Shown: positions 45,600-58,960 of the stretch, piece after piece
Layout: the number at the start of each line of letters is the position of its first letter
How positions within the stretch are numbered: the first letter of the stretch is position 1
Made by a program: the position numbers and the translations under genes
The notes under the pieces: generated by a model
Told to the model about the DNA's origin: nothing
Database searches by the model: none
The model's input: only the letters and a program-made list of their open reading frames with translations
From: Anopheles merus
Taxonomy: Eukaryota; Arthropoda; Insecta; Diptera; Culicidae
Assembly (NCBI RefSeq): GCF_017562075.2
Contig: NC_054083.1
Coordinates: 27,596,058-27,660,057 of the forward strand
Direction: 5' to 3'
DNA length: 64,000 bases

Positions 45600-46879
45600 T
45601 TAAGCACTCTTGCTGTGCATCGTCGCGTTGACTACCACGCTGGTGGTAACTTTGTGCAGCGATGGCGTTACCTCCGCAGGCGTTTCTACATCCGGAGCGT
45701 GGAAAAAGTAAAGCATAAAACCGGCCGCCAGTGCAAAATGTGCCAGTTCGATCGCGAGCACGATGAGAATCGAATACCTTGACTTTCTCACTGCCGGCAT
45801 CAGGATTGTTAGCAGCGCAAATCCGGACAGAAATGCACCGGTGATGACCAGCAGCCACTGAAACAGTGAAACCTGGGGAAAAGGTAGGAAAAGAAATGTT
45901 TCATTCAAAGCAATCAGTTCACTTTCCCAACGTTCCCCTCCCTACCGACCTGTATGGTCCAGAGTACGGACACTGGAATGTAGATTGCTAGCGAGTAGCC
46001 ATAAACGCAGACCAGCGATAGCAGGCTCGGTGTGGTAGGCTCAATCGCTACCTGCTCCTCCTCATCCTCCTCAATGTTTAGCTCGATCCCACGCACACTC
46101 CACTGCAGGAAGGCCCACAGTGCGGCGGGAACCAGCAGCGCGTACGTGATGATGGCGGTGGCCGAATAAGACACCAGATGGAAATTGTACCGCCACTGAT
46201 GATTTCCTGTATTTTGCAGATAGCTTGCCATGTTGCCTGAAATGGCGATGGTGAAAATCTGCCGCACAAATAAGCCAGTAAATAAAGAGGGTTGACAAAC
46301 GTGCCCCAACGCATTACCCAACGTACCAACGTCAGCACAATCCAGATCGGTCCATACAAATCCGGATTCGTGGCAATGTTTAGCTTCAGGTAGTTTACGG
46401 GCGCCCGTTTCGGAATCATCGAGGTGGCAATCCGGTCCACCACGATCATGGTGTCAACGTTGAAAAACTGTTGATAGTACTCGAGGCTGAAAATCGAGCG
46501 GCCTGGCTTCGCCGTGGTAGTGCCTGTATTGTGTGAGACAATGTTATCGATTCATTAGCCGACGTGCGAGGGCAATTGGATGTGCCGCGTAGGAGAGACA
46601 AGACCTACCCGTCGGAGTTCCATCCTGGTCTGCTGACGACGACGGTTCGTCGGGACTGTGGAATGATCGTTGTGGTGAATTAATGTTGATTTGTGCACTT
46701 CCGCTTCCGCTGGCTTCGTTCATCAGCGGAAACTCTTTGAACGACAACAAATCTTCCACGGTTCCGTCCATTTTCACTACGGCGACGGAAAATGTAAATA
46801 ATGTTTGCCCGTTTGCTGTGTTGGTGAATCTCTGCTCACGAACGTCAGATTTGACAGTTCCGCTCCATCGCGAATTCAT
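45600..46879 (-). CDS. Yip1-domain family protein, YIPF1/YIPF2-like
   Basis: Golgi multi-pass membrane protein of the Yip1/YIPF family, which interacts with Rab GTPases in vesicle traffic. Four exons, 46879-46609, 46523-46327, 46258-45950 and 45872-45600, add up to 349 residues with consistent phases. The first 120 residues are cytosolic, Ser/Gly-rich, with FKEFPLM near the start and SIFSLEYYQQFFNVDT before the membrane part. The Yip1 signature NPDLYGPIWIVLTL is followed by about five hydrophobic segments (IFTIAISGNMASYL, IITYALLVPAALWAFL, LVCVYGYSLAIYIPVSVLW, WLLVITGAFLSGFALLTILM and a final FALAAGFMLYFF). This layout matches YIPF1/2, rather than YIPF5 or YIPF6, from memory. Confidence 0.9.
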
Positions 46880-47242
46880 CGCCGACAGCTAGCCATTTGT
46901 TTACCGTTTGATAATTTTGATTTATGCTCGCGCCTTTCTTGCACGGATAAAAATCGCAGTAAATAAACACTTACATCTTAAACACTTTTTTACAAACTCT
47001 GTTCATCTAAAATAAAGCGAAGCGCTTTATCCAAAATACATTTATTGTTAAAATTTTGACCTATATCTACAACGTTCTTAACTAATGTAAGGCACCTGTC
47101 GCTATTGGACACATTGAAGAACATCCTTCGTACGGTATGTCTAGAAATCCAAATTTTCCGATACTAAACCGGAAAGCCACATTTTGCATACCGTTGAGAC
47201 GTGAGGAGCATTCACTCCTCCACCAACGCCCCACGCACACCT
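46880..47242 (-). other. Intergenic stretch between YIPF1 and C3orf38-like genes
   Basis: 363 bp on the shared minus-strand side. A minus-strand AATAAA at 47044-47039 is the likely end of the C3orf38-like mRNA. The rest is promoter/5'UTR of the YIPF1 gene. Confidence 0.6.
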
Positions 47243-48559
47243 CTACACAATGTCCATCGTGAGCGGTATCATAAGACAGTTGTTGAGCATTTTACTGTTT
47301 GCCAGCGCGGGCAGATTGTCCACCTTTTTGTACCGTATGTACAGCTTCAGCATCCGTATCTTCCAGTTGTTGTTCTCCATCGGGTCGCGCCTCAGCCCGA
47401 TCAGCGTTTCGAACTCGCCCAAACACACGAACCGGCCCTCCGGTCCCGGCTGGTTGTTGTACACGACGCCGCACGACAGTGCCAGCACGCCCGACTCCAT
47501 TATCCGCCCCTGGCAGCCATCGAACATGATGTTCGGCACCAGCTGAAAGCTGTACTGGAACTTGAGGCTCAGTATCAGGTTGATGATGTCTTGCGGACCG
47601 CACACCTGCTCCGTGCCCTGCTGGGTTTCGCTGATCTCCAGCATCACGGTACAGTTGGCATCGTGCCAGAATGCGCTCTCGTCCAGCGAGTTGCGGTTCC
47701 ACTTGAGAAAGAACCAGACGGTGTAGTCGAGCGCGAGCAGATTCACCGGGTACTGCTCGAGCCCGGGCGGTTCCGTGTCCGAATCGTCCCCGGGGCCGTT
47801 TGTGTTTTCGCTGAAAAACACTCCGTTCGAGGAGGCCGCTAGTGCGTTATAGTTATCGATATGGTTTTGCAGCGTGGTGCCACTGGAACAGCTCGAGTCG
47901 GCAGAGGTGGATGGAAATGCGTACGGTGCGGAGGACGACGGACCGGGGATGTCGCTGGACGATGGCACGTACCCTGCGTCAGTGGAACCGCCGTACTTCC
48001 TTCTCCACAGCTGCAAACAGTGCTCGATCAGTATGGCTTTCGAGCTGTCCGGCGGTACGCTAATGCTGTAGCTTTGCAGGTATTTGTAGAGGTACTCCGA
48101 CTTGACGATATTCTTTGCCAACAGCGTTCCCGCATCGCGACAATGTTCCATCATTACGTTTAACGATTCTGCAATGAAAGCAACGATAAATGCTTAAATC
48201 GATATGTTTCAATGCAATGCTGCACATTGCTTATCGTGCCCGAGCAATTGGTTGGATTTAAGTACTGGCCAATTCTGTTTAATTATTCTGCAAATCCCCC
48301 CAATCGCCATAAATCATACGAACTGCCACTCATGCTCCATCCGATTGATAGATAAGCGAGATATCATAGCAGTGCGGCCCACCAACCATTCCACTCTCAC
48401 CCCCTTTCCCTTCCATAACATACTTTCCAACGTGATCTCTTTGATGGAGTTCTTCGAGATGATGTTCCCAATCGCAAGCGTCACCTTGCGCACCTCCGGA
48501 TCGACTTGCGTGAAGAAGTCGGCAATGCCGTTGCGCTCGTGTTCCGCCGATATCACCAT
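47243..48559 (-). CDS. C3orf38 homologue, NTF2-like fold, function poorly known
   Basis: Exons 48559-48424 and 48168-47243 give 353 residues. The donor is A|GTATGT at 48423, and the acceptor CATTGCAG restores the frame as LEKSLNVMMEHC. A second apparent donor, GTGAGA further downstream, gives a stop and was rejected. The N-terminal part (EVRKVTLAIGNII ... AGTLLAKNIVKSEYLYKYL ... SISVPPDSSKAILIEHC) and the C-terminal part (FWHDANCTVMLEI, CLGEFETLIGLRRDPMENNNWKIRMLKLYIR) align by eye with human C3orf38. The two parts are separated by a Ser-rich acidic linker of about 80 residues. The C-terminal half has the look of an NTF2-like beta-sheet domain. I do not assign a biochemical role. Confidence 0.85.
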
Positions 48560-49878
48560 TCTCTCGGTGGAAGGGACGGTTTCAAACGGGTTACTTCCGG
48601 TTCCTCTGGTTCGGCGGTTCGCACTTTCTCACCCGTTTGTTCAATCTCACTCTGTCTCTCTCCCTCTCCCACTTTCGGTACCTCCAACCACCCGGCTTTA
48701 CACAGGTACACAGGCTTGATGAAGCGCGCAGAACAAAACGACAAACAACAATCACAGGAGTCCCTGCCCAACGCGGAAGCGTTTGTAAAACTAGTTTTGG
48801 GGGGGATTTTCGTAGCTGATCCGGGTGTGGCGTAGGACGGTGATGGATGGTGGCTCTTCAGTAACAAAACACGGTCGTTATGCGGAGCCCACTAGTTTCG
48901 CCTTGTGGCTCCCGCATTTCGCAGGCTCTTTTTACTATTCCTCTTTGCATGCTGCTTCGTAACATATGACTGAAAAATAACATCGCCTCGGCAGTGTTGC
49001 CGATTTGTGTAATTAAAGTTTGAAACGTTTTCATGGAAGGGGGTATAAATTAAATTAAATTATAAATTTTTATTCAATAATTGTAAAAGGATGTCAGAAA
49101 ATAGTGTAATTATACAAAAGAGGATACAAATCATAGCCTATTAACACTGAAAACCTTGTTTAGGCAACAACCATTAATTCTTTCAACAGAGGCGAATGAT
49201 GCCAATCGGCTCCAATTATCTATAAAAATAAACAAAAATAAAATATTTCAACAATACTTTTAACTTAATAAAAAATGATAAAAACTGTGCAAATAGAGAA
49301 GGTACCAGTTTTTTATTTCATAAATTCTTATTGCATCTTGCAAAAACTTTTTTTTTCTTGTTAATTGCTACCTGGGAAGTTAGCCGGCTGTCAACGGCAA
49401 GCAATGACACACACACATACGCCGACATCTGTCACGAAGATACAGCTGTGTAGACAGGTACATTTACACGGTGCGTTCTTGTGTGCAGCAGTGAAGTTGC
49501 ACCAACAAACAAGACTTAAATAACTTATATTGCATCATTTTGAATTTCACAAAAGTTATAAATTGCCTCTAATTCGGTTTCACTACATTCTTCAACTCGA
49601 AAACTTACAAAATCAGTAAAAATAGTGAAATACAAACCACTTCTCGGCACCAAATACGCTCCGTGTAGAACCACCCTAACAATTTTCATCACCCTCCTCA
49701 CACGCACCAGAAACTTGTAAGCTGAATTTCGTCAACACACGCAGTGCAAGAGGAATTGCGAAGATTGTGTAATAAAGTGTATTATGGTTTATCGTACTTT
49801 TCCGAGGTTTGCCTAAACGATTGTGACCCTGCATGAGTGCGCTAATAGTGTAGAGCAACCCGTAGCAACCGCAGAAAG
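48560..49878. other. Divergent promoter region between C3orf38-like and AFG3L2 genes
   Basis: 1.3 kb head-to-head interval. It contains the 5'UTRs and promoters of both genes, plus an AT-rich middle (49010-49380). No additional gene or recognised element. Confidence 0.55.
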
Positions 49879-52654
49879 ATGGCATACCGTGTCCTGACGA
49901 CGGCCAAAAAGCTCGAATCCGTGCTGGTCGGGCTGAACAGACCGCACCGTACTGTGAACGGGCCCGACTGTGAACAGGTAGAACGGGAAAGTGGTAGAGG
50001 AGTGAATGCACTAACGCTTTCGTGCGAGCGTTCAATTAAAAACACCTTCCTTCCTTCCAAACAGATCATTCGCAGCCTAAGCTACCTGCAGTCGAGAAGC
50101 AACAAAACGTGGAACGAGTTCCTGCACCGCATACAGGTGTTCTGCGAGAAGCCACCGAAAGGGTTCGAGAAGTACTTCAAACCACCCGGCGCCGCTAGCG
50201 CACAGCAGGCGAAGCAGGCCAACAAGGCAGGTGAAAGTGGGACCAGCAAAGATGGCAGCAGCAGCAGTGCGGCCGAACAGTCCGCCAGCCAGTCGAACAC
50301 ACCGCCCGGTGCAACGTCACGCAAGAACGACTGGAATCTGGGCATGTTTTCGCCACAGCCGGCCCGAGGCAAGGGTGGATCCAGCGGCAGTGGCGGTTCC
50401 GGCCGACCCATCGGCGGCGGTGAAGAGGGCGATAAGGAGAAGATGCTGATGTTTGGTGCGCTGGCCGGTGTGGCATTGATATCGGCGATCGCTTTCTTCG
50501 AAATGGGATACAAAGAAATTGCGTGGAAGGAATTCGTGAACAAGTACGTTTCCGCGCGAGGTAGATGATTTCTTTGCGGATTTGTAATTGTAAAGTATGT
50601 TTACCCCATTCCAGCTACCTCGCTCGCGGTATCGTCGACAAGCTGGAAGTGGTTAACAAAAAATGGGTCCGCGTTAAGCTAACGCCCGGCAATGCTACAG
50701 ACTCATCGGTACGGAACCAAAACCAAAACTCAAAAGGCAGGAACACTAACGGTACACCATACTCTTTTCTACCGCTCCATTTTGTAGGGCATTCTCTGGT
50801 TCAACATTGGCAGCGTGGACTCGTTCGAGCGCAACCTGGAGAGTGTGCAGACGGACATGAACATCGAGCCGGTCAACTTTGTGCCGGTCATCTATCGGAG
50901 CGAGCTGGAAGCGTCCAGCTTAACGGGTCTACTGCCGACACTGCTCATCATCGGGTTCCTCGTCTACATGATGCGCCGCTCGTCCGAGATGATGGGTGGT
51001 GGTCGGGGCGGACGCCGCGGTGGAGGTTTGTTTGGTGGCGTCATGCAATCGACCGCCAAGCTAATCAATGCTAATGAAATCAACGTCGGATTCAAGTAGG
51101 AGGAAGCTTAATAGGATGATGAAATTCTTGATCAATTCTAATGGTGGACTCTCTTACCCTCTCCCTCACTCTTTTAGGGATGTGGCCGGCTGCGAGGAGG
51201 CCAAGATCGAAATTATGGAGTTTGTCAACTTCCTCAAAAACCCCCAGCAATACATCGATCTCGGTGCCAAGATTCCCAAGGGCGCCATGCTGACCGGACC
51301 GCCCGGTACGGGTAAAACGCTGCTTGCGAAGGCCACGGCAGGGGAAGCGAACGTACCCTTCATTACCGTGTCCGGGTCGGAGTTTTTGGAAATGTTTGTC
51401 GGCGTGGGACCGTCGCGCGTACGCGACATGTTCGCCATGGCCCGCAAGAACGCGCCGTGCATTCTCTTCATCGACGAAATCGATGCGGTCGGACGAAAGC
51501 GCGGCGGTAAAAGCTTCGGCGGCCACTCGGAGCAGGAGAACACACTGAACCAGCTGCTGGTGGAGATGGACGGGTTCAACACGACCACGAATGTGGTCGT
51601 GCTGGCCGCCACCAACCGGGTGGACATCCTCGACAAGGCGCTGCTGCGACCGGGCCGCTTCGATCGGCAGATCTACGTGCCCGCCCCGGACATTAAGGGG
51701 CGTGCTTCCATTTTCAAAGTGCATTTGGGCCCGCTCAAGACCGACCTGGACAAGACGGATCTGGCCCGCAAGATGGCCGCCCTGACGCCCGGCTTCACCG
51801 GGGCGGACATCGCGAACGTCTGTAACGAGGCCGCCCTGATTGCGGCGCGCGATCTGAACGAATCGATCGTGATGAAGCACTTCGAGCAGGCAATCGAGCG
51901 CGTGATCGCGGGCATGGAGAAGAAAACGAACGTGCTGTCGCCGGAGGAGAAGCGCACGGTGGCGTACCACGAGGCGGGCCATGCCGTGTGCGGCTGGTTC
52001 CTCGAGCACTCCGATCCGCTGCTGAAGGTGTCGATTATTCCACGCGGCAAGGGTCTCGGGTACGCCCAGTACCTGCCGAAGGATCAGTACCTGCTGACGA
52101 CGGAGCAGCTATACGATCGCATGTGCATGACGCTCGGGGGCCGCGTGTCGGAGGAGATCTTCTTCGAGCGCATCACGACCGGTGCGCAGGACGATCTGAA
52201 GAAAATCACCGACAGTGCGTACGCGCAGATTACGCGCTTCGGCATGAACAAGAAGGTGGGCAACGTGAGCTTCGACAGCTCGCAGCCGGGCGATCCGATG
52301 TTCGCGAAACCGTACTCGGAACAGACGGCCCAAATCATCGATGAGGAGGTGCGCGCCCTGATAGACCGAGCGTACGTGCGAACGAAAGCGCTGCTGACGA
52401 AGCACCGGGCCGACGTGGAGAAGGTGGCGGAGCGTTTGCTCAAGAACGAAATTCTCAGCCGCGACGACATGATCGAGCTGCTCGGCAAGCGCCCATTCCC
52501 GGAGAAGTCGACGTACGAGGAGTTCGTGGAGGGTACGGGCTCGTTCGAGGAGGACACCACGCTGCCGGACGGGCTGGCCAGCTGGAACAAGGAGAAGGGC
52601 CAGGAGAAGGAGCCCAGCGCAAAGGACGACGATGGCGGCAAGGTGAAGGCATAA
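49879..52654 (+). CDS. AFG3L2: Mitochondrial m-AAA protease AFG3L2
   Basis: ATP-driven zinc metalloprotease of the inner mitochondrial membrane, which degrades misfolded membrane proteins and processes MrpL32. Exons: 49879-49977, 50065-50543, 50615-50708, 50788-51095, 51178-52654, for 818 residues. The order is a presequence, a Ser/Gly-rich linker, TM1 (about 160-180, MLMFGALAGVALISAIAFF), the intermembrane FtsH_ext domain (WFNIGSVDSFERNLESVQ), TM2 (about 268-286, LLPTLLIIGFLVYMM), then the AAA module. The AAA module has Walker A GPPGTGKT at 367-374, Walker B ILFIDEID and the SRH ATNRVDILDKALLRPGRFDRQ. The M41 protease domain with HEAGH at 591-595 follows. It resembles AFG3L2 more than paraplegin (NYLARGIVDKLEVVNKKWVRV). 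Poly(A) signal AATAAA at 52737-52742. The 87-nt first intron has no stop and keeps frame, so it could be retained. Confidence 0.96.
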
Positions 52655-53840
52655 AAATCGATCGAGAGCGTCATTGTTGTTTAGTTGATCAAGAGAAAAG
52701 TTACTGAATGTGTTCCACTAATGCCACGAAGAGGAAAATAAAAGCTACACACGAGCGACACATGCTGCGAGCCACACACGCGTAAAGAGTTCGCAAGTCA
52801 CTTTCGTTTCGCCCCATCCGTGGGTTGGTATTTGCAGCAACAGTATGAAATATTACGATTTTTGAGGCGCTTATAGAATTAGCTGACGCGAGTGGAAAGG
52901 CATATGATGATGCTACATGCACAAACAGTAAATGATGAATGTTGTAGGACCCAGCCAAACAAGCAACATTGACCCGGGATAGTCAAAGCAAGCATTGTGG
53001 TATGAACTTGTATTTGTACTTACATGTTACCCCCCGTGCGGTTTTAACACGATCTTCACACTTCATCAAATAAATTGGATAGTTGAATTGATTTTTATTC
53101 GTTTCAAAATTTCACCCTAAGTAGTCCCATAGGGACACACGCATAGATAAAAAGGAAAAAAACCGACTTATTTTTTGTAAGATTACGGAATTATCTTTAG
53201 ATACGTAAAATGACACATGCCTAAACCGCATATGATAACTGATTAAGATAAACATTCATTTAAATACTTTTTATCGAATAGATTAGTAAAACATTAAAAA
53301 ACATTCTTTAAATTTAAAAACAGGAAAAATGTACTCACAAAATGAACGGGTCGCACTGCTCTTAATGTTCTTGGCAAGGGTGTCGAACATCAAACATACA
53401 ATAGTGAAGCGGCATTTCTAGAAAGTAAGCCGTTGCCTCATAGTTTCATGCCGAGTGTGTTAGTGTGAGATTTTCGGCTGTCGATATTTCGATGAAATTT
53501 TTCATCGTAATAATTTTGATATTATTCTAGAGTACTCAAATGGCATTCAAAAATTCCATGTTTTTAGCCGATTTTTTTTTTTCATTTAATTTTCATCCAA
53601 ATCTCACTTACAATTCCAGGGTGTCTGTTGCATCCCAATATATCCTACTGGGGCGCTGCCACGTTTGACACACTTGGCCCGTGCCCGCTCGTTTCGTTTG
53701 CCTTTCCAACGCATGCTGTGAGCACGTTATCTTTAGCAGCCCGAGCGCGCTAGTACCGTGCCGCGCGTCGTTCACACGTACGTATAGTATACATAGCGCG
53801 TCTCTCGAGGTTTTAGTCTCGCGCGCGCGTTCCTGCGGTC
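52655..53840 (+). other. AFG3L2 3'UTR and intergenic stretch
   Basis: Poly(A) signal at 52737-52742, then AT-rich sequence to the GC-richer region (53690-53830) upstream of the ringer 5'UTR exon. No gene seen. Confidence 0.55.
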
Positions 53841-56800
53841 AGAGCGGTTAGAGAGCTGTGCTCGTGTTTTGCACAAAATCATACAGGAAAGAAAAACAAT
53901 TCATTTCCAAAAAACGCTGCGTAGAAACATTGTTTGTTGTACCTGTGTGGAATCAAATCTTAAGTGACTAGTTTTCACAAATTAGTAGGAAGTACAACGA
54001 AATATTTCTTGTGCGTTCTTATTTTAAGGTAAATGAAAATTTATCCATTTTGCACTTCCAAGTGTACTATGATGCTCGGTAATGGAAGACAACAACCAGT
54101 ACCCATTTTGCTGTGCGTGCAACAGGAGAGATAAAAACAGAAAAACGTTTGAAACTGCGCTCGTTTCGTGTTTTGGGAGAGTGGCATCCCAGAAAAACAA
54201 CGATAATCAAATGATTCTGCAAGTGAAATTAGTTTTGGCAGTGGTCCAAAAAGCGAAAACTTCTCTATACTACACAAACACACACATAGATACATATCCA
54301 GCAGGGTCAGATTCATCTCGCATCTTCATCTCGAGAGCGCGGAGGATTCTGGTCATGATGATGACGTGAGATTCGTGCCCACATATCCCTTCGTACCCGT
54401 AGGGAGTTCTCCCACTGCCCGCCGCAGATCAATAATTGTTCATGCGCATTGTCGCACTTCCGCCGTGCGCGCGGTACGGGCATGATTTCCGCTCAATATG
54501 GAATCGGCACGACGTAGAACATTTGCCCTACCGTCGTAGAACCCGCGCCAACAGTAACGGAATGCTGTACACCAGACCCCTTCGTCTGCCAGTGAACATT
54601 GTGGTCTGCAGTGGACAAAGAAGACCCTTCATTTTGTTTGGGAGGGAAGACGATTAAAAGCGTGTTACGTGGTGACCACACGCAATCGACAAGGGGGAAA
54701 AACCCCAAATGCAATTCAAATGGTTTGCCGAAGCTCGCCAGTCCAACGGAATACCGTCGCGAGTGGTGCTCATTTAAATGAATTTTAATCTAACATCAAG
54801 CGGATAATAGGGAAAGCTAACGCAAACCCACGAAGGTCCTTTTGCCCACCTGTGTGTTGGATTTGATTTTTCCGTTTTTTATGATACCTGCCTTCACCCC
54901 AGGAAAACGAAGCTGACCATTCTCTGAAGCCGTTTTATATATGATATAAATGTCATGCAACGGCCCTCGGCATGCGTCTCCACCGCGTTCCCTCTGTGTT
55001 CGCCATTTTAGTGTCCTGATTCGTCGCCTACTTCTTGCTGGTAGTGCTGGTGACGAGCCTTTGTTTACGTTTAGCCTGCCAAGGATATAATGCGCATGAA
55101 AAGGGAAAGTGCGCACCAACACTGTGGTTGAAAGAGGACGAAGTTTGCTTCTGCAGCGTGCGCCGCCAAAGGTCAGTACGGAAGAAGGAGAAAAGACGCG
55201 AAAAGCAAGAAGTGGATTTTAAGGTTGTGGTTGTGGGCTACAAACACATACACACCTTACCATCCAACTTGGATACTATTTTTTCTTCTTTGTGAGGAAT
55301 AACGTTTTCCAACCCCTTTTTTCCAGGATGACTCATCCTGGAGTCAGGGTGTTTATGAGCAGTTGGGGCACCTTAAGAATATGGGGCATCAATTTGCTTT
55401 GTTTCAATGCAAATCCGAATGCATATAATCTTTATATTGAAAAAATAATTGCAGTTTAATTTTAAATGCATATTCTTGATAAAGACTGTACTCGTTATCG
55501 TATCTAAACGAACCGGCCAATATCAAACGGCGTTATTTTCCGTCCCCGTGTCCCAACAACGCCCAAGACTGCCACTGCCGTCACTTGACCTACAAAAAAA
55601 CGATTGTTATCTTCCAATCAACATCTTTCCGATGCGAACTTATCGCCACTTTATTAACCCCTTGTTGAACCGCTATGTACTAGTCAAAATGTCTGCTGCC
55701 GTCCCGAATAGAATCGGGACAGGTTCTTCTCAGTTTTTGTTGTTGCTGTTGTTGCTTTTGGTTAATTTACCACTTTATTGGTCGCGCCTGTCTTGCGAAT
55801 GACACGTACCACCGCTTTGCGAACATGTATTTCGATATCAGCTTTACCTCCGCATGACATCATATTGCTGACATTGAAAATACACACCCTGGTACACTGG
55901 GCCGCATGGGGGAGGCACGAATGGCATGAGGTGATGTGGAGAGGTAACTGTATTTTAGAATCTGATTTTTCTTCAATTCCACTGAAGTTTTTAACGTGTT
56001 AATCAAAAACGCATTTAAGGACCATCGAACTGTTGAGTCAAGTCTCTTTCTTTCAAGTGTAGTGTAGTCATCCGCTAAAACTATTAATCCTCAATTCTCT
56101 CTCATTACACCCCCAACAAAAGGATGTCCGGCGAAAAAAAAAGACCGCCCATCACCTACACCATGTAGTTGCTGTTTTCGCATAATTTGACCCGCTCCAC
56201 AGCCATTTGCTGCTTTGCTGCATCCCCCATCCTATTAGTGAAGTAATATCTAAATTTATATTGTTTGTTTTGGTGACCACCGTAAAGCGGGGCGAGCTTG
56301 AGCGTCCGCGGGCAGACACCGGAGAAGCAACGGGTGGTAGTGATGTATGGAGGCGCATATCACACTGCTATTTGACGACGACTACACAGTGGCAAGCATA
56401 TGGGGCAAGCCCCAATAGTGGGTTCCCCTTTACACAAAACCATGGACTTTTCAACAGTCCGGGAGAGAGCTGGGTGGGTTGGGTGGCTGCTGCCGATGAT
56501 GTAATGAAGTTTGTCCGTTTGAATGAGTAGAGCACCCGGCCGATCTAGCGCTTCGCATGGAGAGAGAGCATCTATCATACCCAGCAAGTAAAGGTTGTTC
56601 CCTCCCTCCCATTCCTCTCTTCGTTGGGTACATATTTAGTTTACTGTTTTGCAATCTACCTTGTGCTGTTTCATGCTCAAGTTCAGCGTCTTCTGGTTGA
56701 CAGTGATTAAATGTTTAAATTGTTCTTATTTGCTTAAAGTCAGCTTCTTTGCACTCTATAAACCGGAATGTCAGAAAATCTGCATTCAAAAATGAATAAA

Positions 56801-58120
56801 ATAGTGCTTCTCACAAAGTAATGTCCGGTTGGGAATGCAGTAGGGGCCAATAGCTTAACCATAATCGCTACACGATCTTTATCATCACACCGCGCGCAAT
56901 TGCGTGTTCGCTCGAACTGATAAATTGAACTTCAAACATAATAGAATCAAATTAACCATTTATGAAAACACCGGGAAGGTAAATCACACAGGTAAGGGAG
57001 GTGGGTCCCATCGTACGCTCCACTGGGTAGTAGTACTTAGTCAGGACGCAACACATCACTTTGACGCGCGGCGGACTATTATAACGGCCTAACGGTCGGT
57101 GGTGCTAATTGGCCAACATCAGCCAACCATGGGTGGTATCAGGGCAAGGCACATCGAATAATGTCTGACACGCTGCAAACGTGCCACTTACCTTCAAGTC
57201 GATCCATCATCGCATCATGCAGGGTGCCACCACACATGTGCACACGCCACTGTACTTGTTTACACTTGTTGCTTGCTTGTTCATAAATATAATTTTGGAC
57301 TTCCAGCGGCGGTCACCGGTGGTCAGTGGTTAGCTTGTATCCTAATTATGGTGGCGCTCAAATGTACCCGAATACATGATACATATGTGTTCAGTTTACA
57401 CTTTGACGCTTAATGAAGCAAGCATCCGGACCGGATCGGTTGCACTTCGTTCGATGGCGCAATATGGTATGCAGCTGTGTGTGTTTTCGGATTTAGTCAC
57501 ATGTTAGTTTCAAATAAAGTGCCACAATAAACTTAAATTAAAACTTTGAAGCGTTTTTCCAAATTTTAAGTAATGGTCCGTTTGTATGAATCGTATTACA
57601 ACTATTCAATAATGATAATTTATATCCTATTTTAAACGATAAACCATTTATCGAAATATCTGCTAACTTAAGTATTGTAAGGATCGCAACAAATCAACAA
57701 CCTAGCACAACTACACCTGAGCCTTCTATTGTACGTTAAACTGTAGCGACAGTGACATAAGCATGGGGAGACCAAAATGAAATGTTAGTTATTTGCAATC
57801 GTGTCAGCGCTGGTGCTAATTACCTTTTCCGGGGCCCCATCCCGTTGCGTGATACGACGAGCCAGGACAGTACTTGCACAACTACTTGAACGGTAACACC
57901 ACACAGCACAGCGTACCATCCGCATACCCGGGCAGTGGTTGCGTATTTTTGGAGGGCCAAACATAAACAAACAGCTTGCCGATAAGATGTACACACATGT
58001 CGCAGTTCATCGGTGTGTGCCATATAAAAGTGTTTTTTTTTTTTTTATATACATTAGACTACTCTTTGAAGACCCTAAATCTAAACCAAATGTGTTCTCT
58101 CTTCTATCTCATCCCGCGCC
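53841..58120 (+). other. Probable 5'UTR exon and 4.1 kb intron of ringer
   Basis: A TCAGAG initiator-like site at 53839-53844 is followed by sequence ending TATTTTAAG|GTAAATG (exon end 54028). The only matching acceptor before the ringer start codon is CCGCGCCAG at about 58120. The first exon and its start site are inferred, not proven. The intron contains no coding exon I can support; AP-1-like TGACTCA (55330) and TGAGTCA (56033) are present. Confidence 0.45.
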
Positions 58121-58132
58121 AGCTCCCACACC

Positions 58133-58960
58133 ATGGCCGATGAAGCGCAACCACCGAATGGTACGGACGTCGTAGACAAGATGACCGTAGAGGTGGCTGA
58201 AATGGCACTCGACGCTAAAGAAGCTGCAGGCAAGGAAGCTGCCAGCGGCCAACCGGGTGCAGCCGAACCGGCAAAGCCGTCCGAAAAGGAAACAAACGGT
58301 TCGGCGACACCTGCCAAGCCCGTCTGTTCCGCGGCCTTTAAGGAACAGTTTAAAGCCTTCTCAAAGTTTGGTGATACAAAGTCGGATGGAAAACATCTAA
58401 CGCTTTCGCAAAGCGACAAGTGGATGAAGCAAGCGAAGGTGAGTCGCTTTTGTTGCATATTACGAGAAAAACGCACTAAAAATGTAATCTACCCGGGTAT
58501 ATAAACTGCATTTCCAGGTTATTGATAAGAAGATAACGACCACCGATACGGGAATACACTTCAAGAAGCTAAAATCGATGAAGCTGACGTACGAAGACTA
58601 TAACAAATTTCTGGACGATCTGGCAAAAACAAAGAAAGTCGAGCTGGATGAAATCAAAAACAAAATGGCAAACTGTGGCGCTCCCGGAGTACATAATGCA
58701 ACGGTGCGTAGATAAGATGCAACACTTAAATAACTTACTAGTGTTTTTATTTTATCCATTTCTTTGCTACTCTACAGCCGGGAAAAGCGGCCGAAACGGT
58801 GGCTCGCCTTACCGACACGTCCAAGTACACCGGTTCGCACAAGCAACGGTTCGATGAAACTGGCAAGGGCAAGGGTATTGCCGGCCGAAAGGATATGGTC
58901 GACCAGTCCGGTTATGTGTCCGGATATGGGCACAAAAACACCTACGACAAAACTCATTGA
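58133..58960 (+). CDS. ringer: Tubulin polymerization-promoting protein (p25-alpha family, ringer)
   Basis: Microtubule-bundling protein of the p25-alpha/TPPP family; Drosophila has the orthologue ringmaker. Exons 58133-58438, 58518-58703 and 58778-58960, all phase 0, give 224 residues. A disordered Ala/Lys/Glu-rich N-terminus is followed by the p25-alpha core ([68 protein letters not shown]). The C-terminal block RLTDTSKYTGSHKQRFD ... GKGIAGR ... GYVSGYGHKNTYD is the family hallmark. The start at 58133 has the strong context CACACCATGG. It is tail to tail with the TMEM209 gene. Confidence 0.96.

Noticed and set aside
48400..48420. GTGAGA donor for exon 1 of the C3orf38-like gene
   Set aside because: Joining it to the acceptor at 48169 gives an immediate stop. 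The GTATGT donor at 48423 restores the family sequence.
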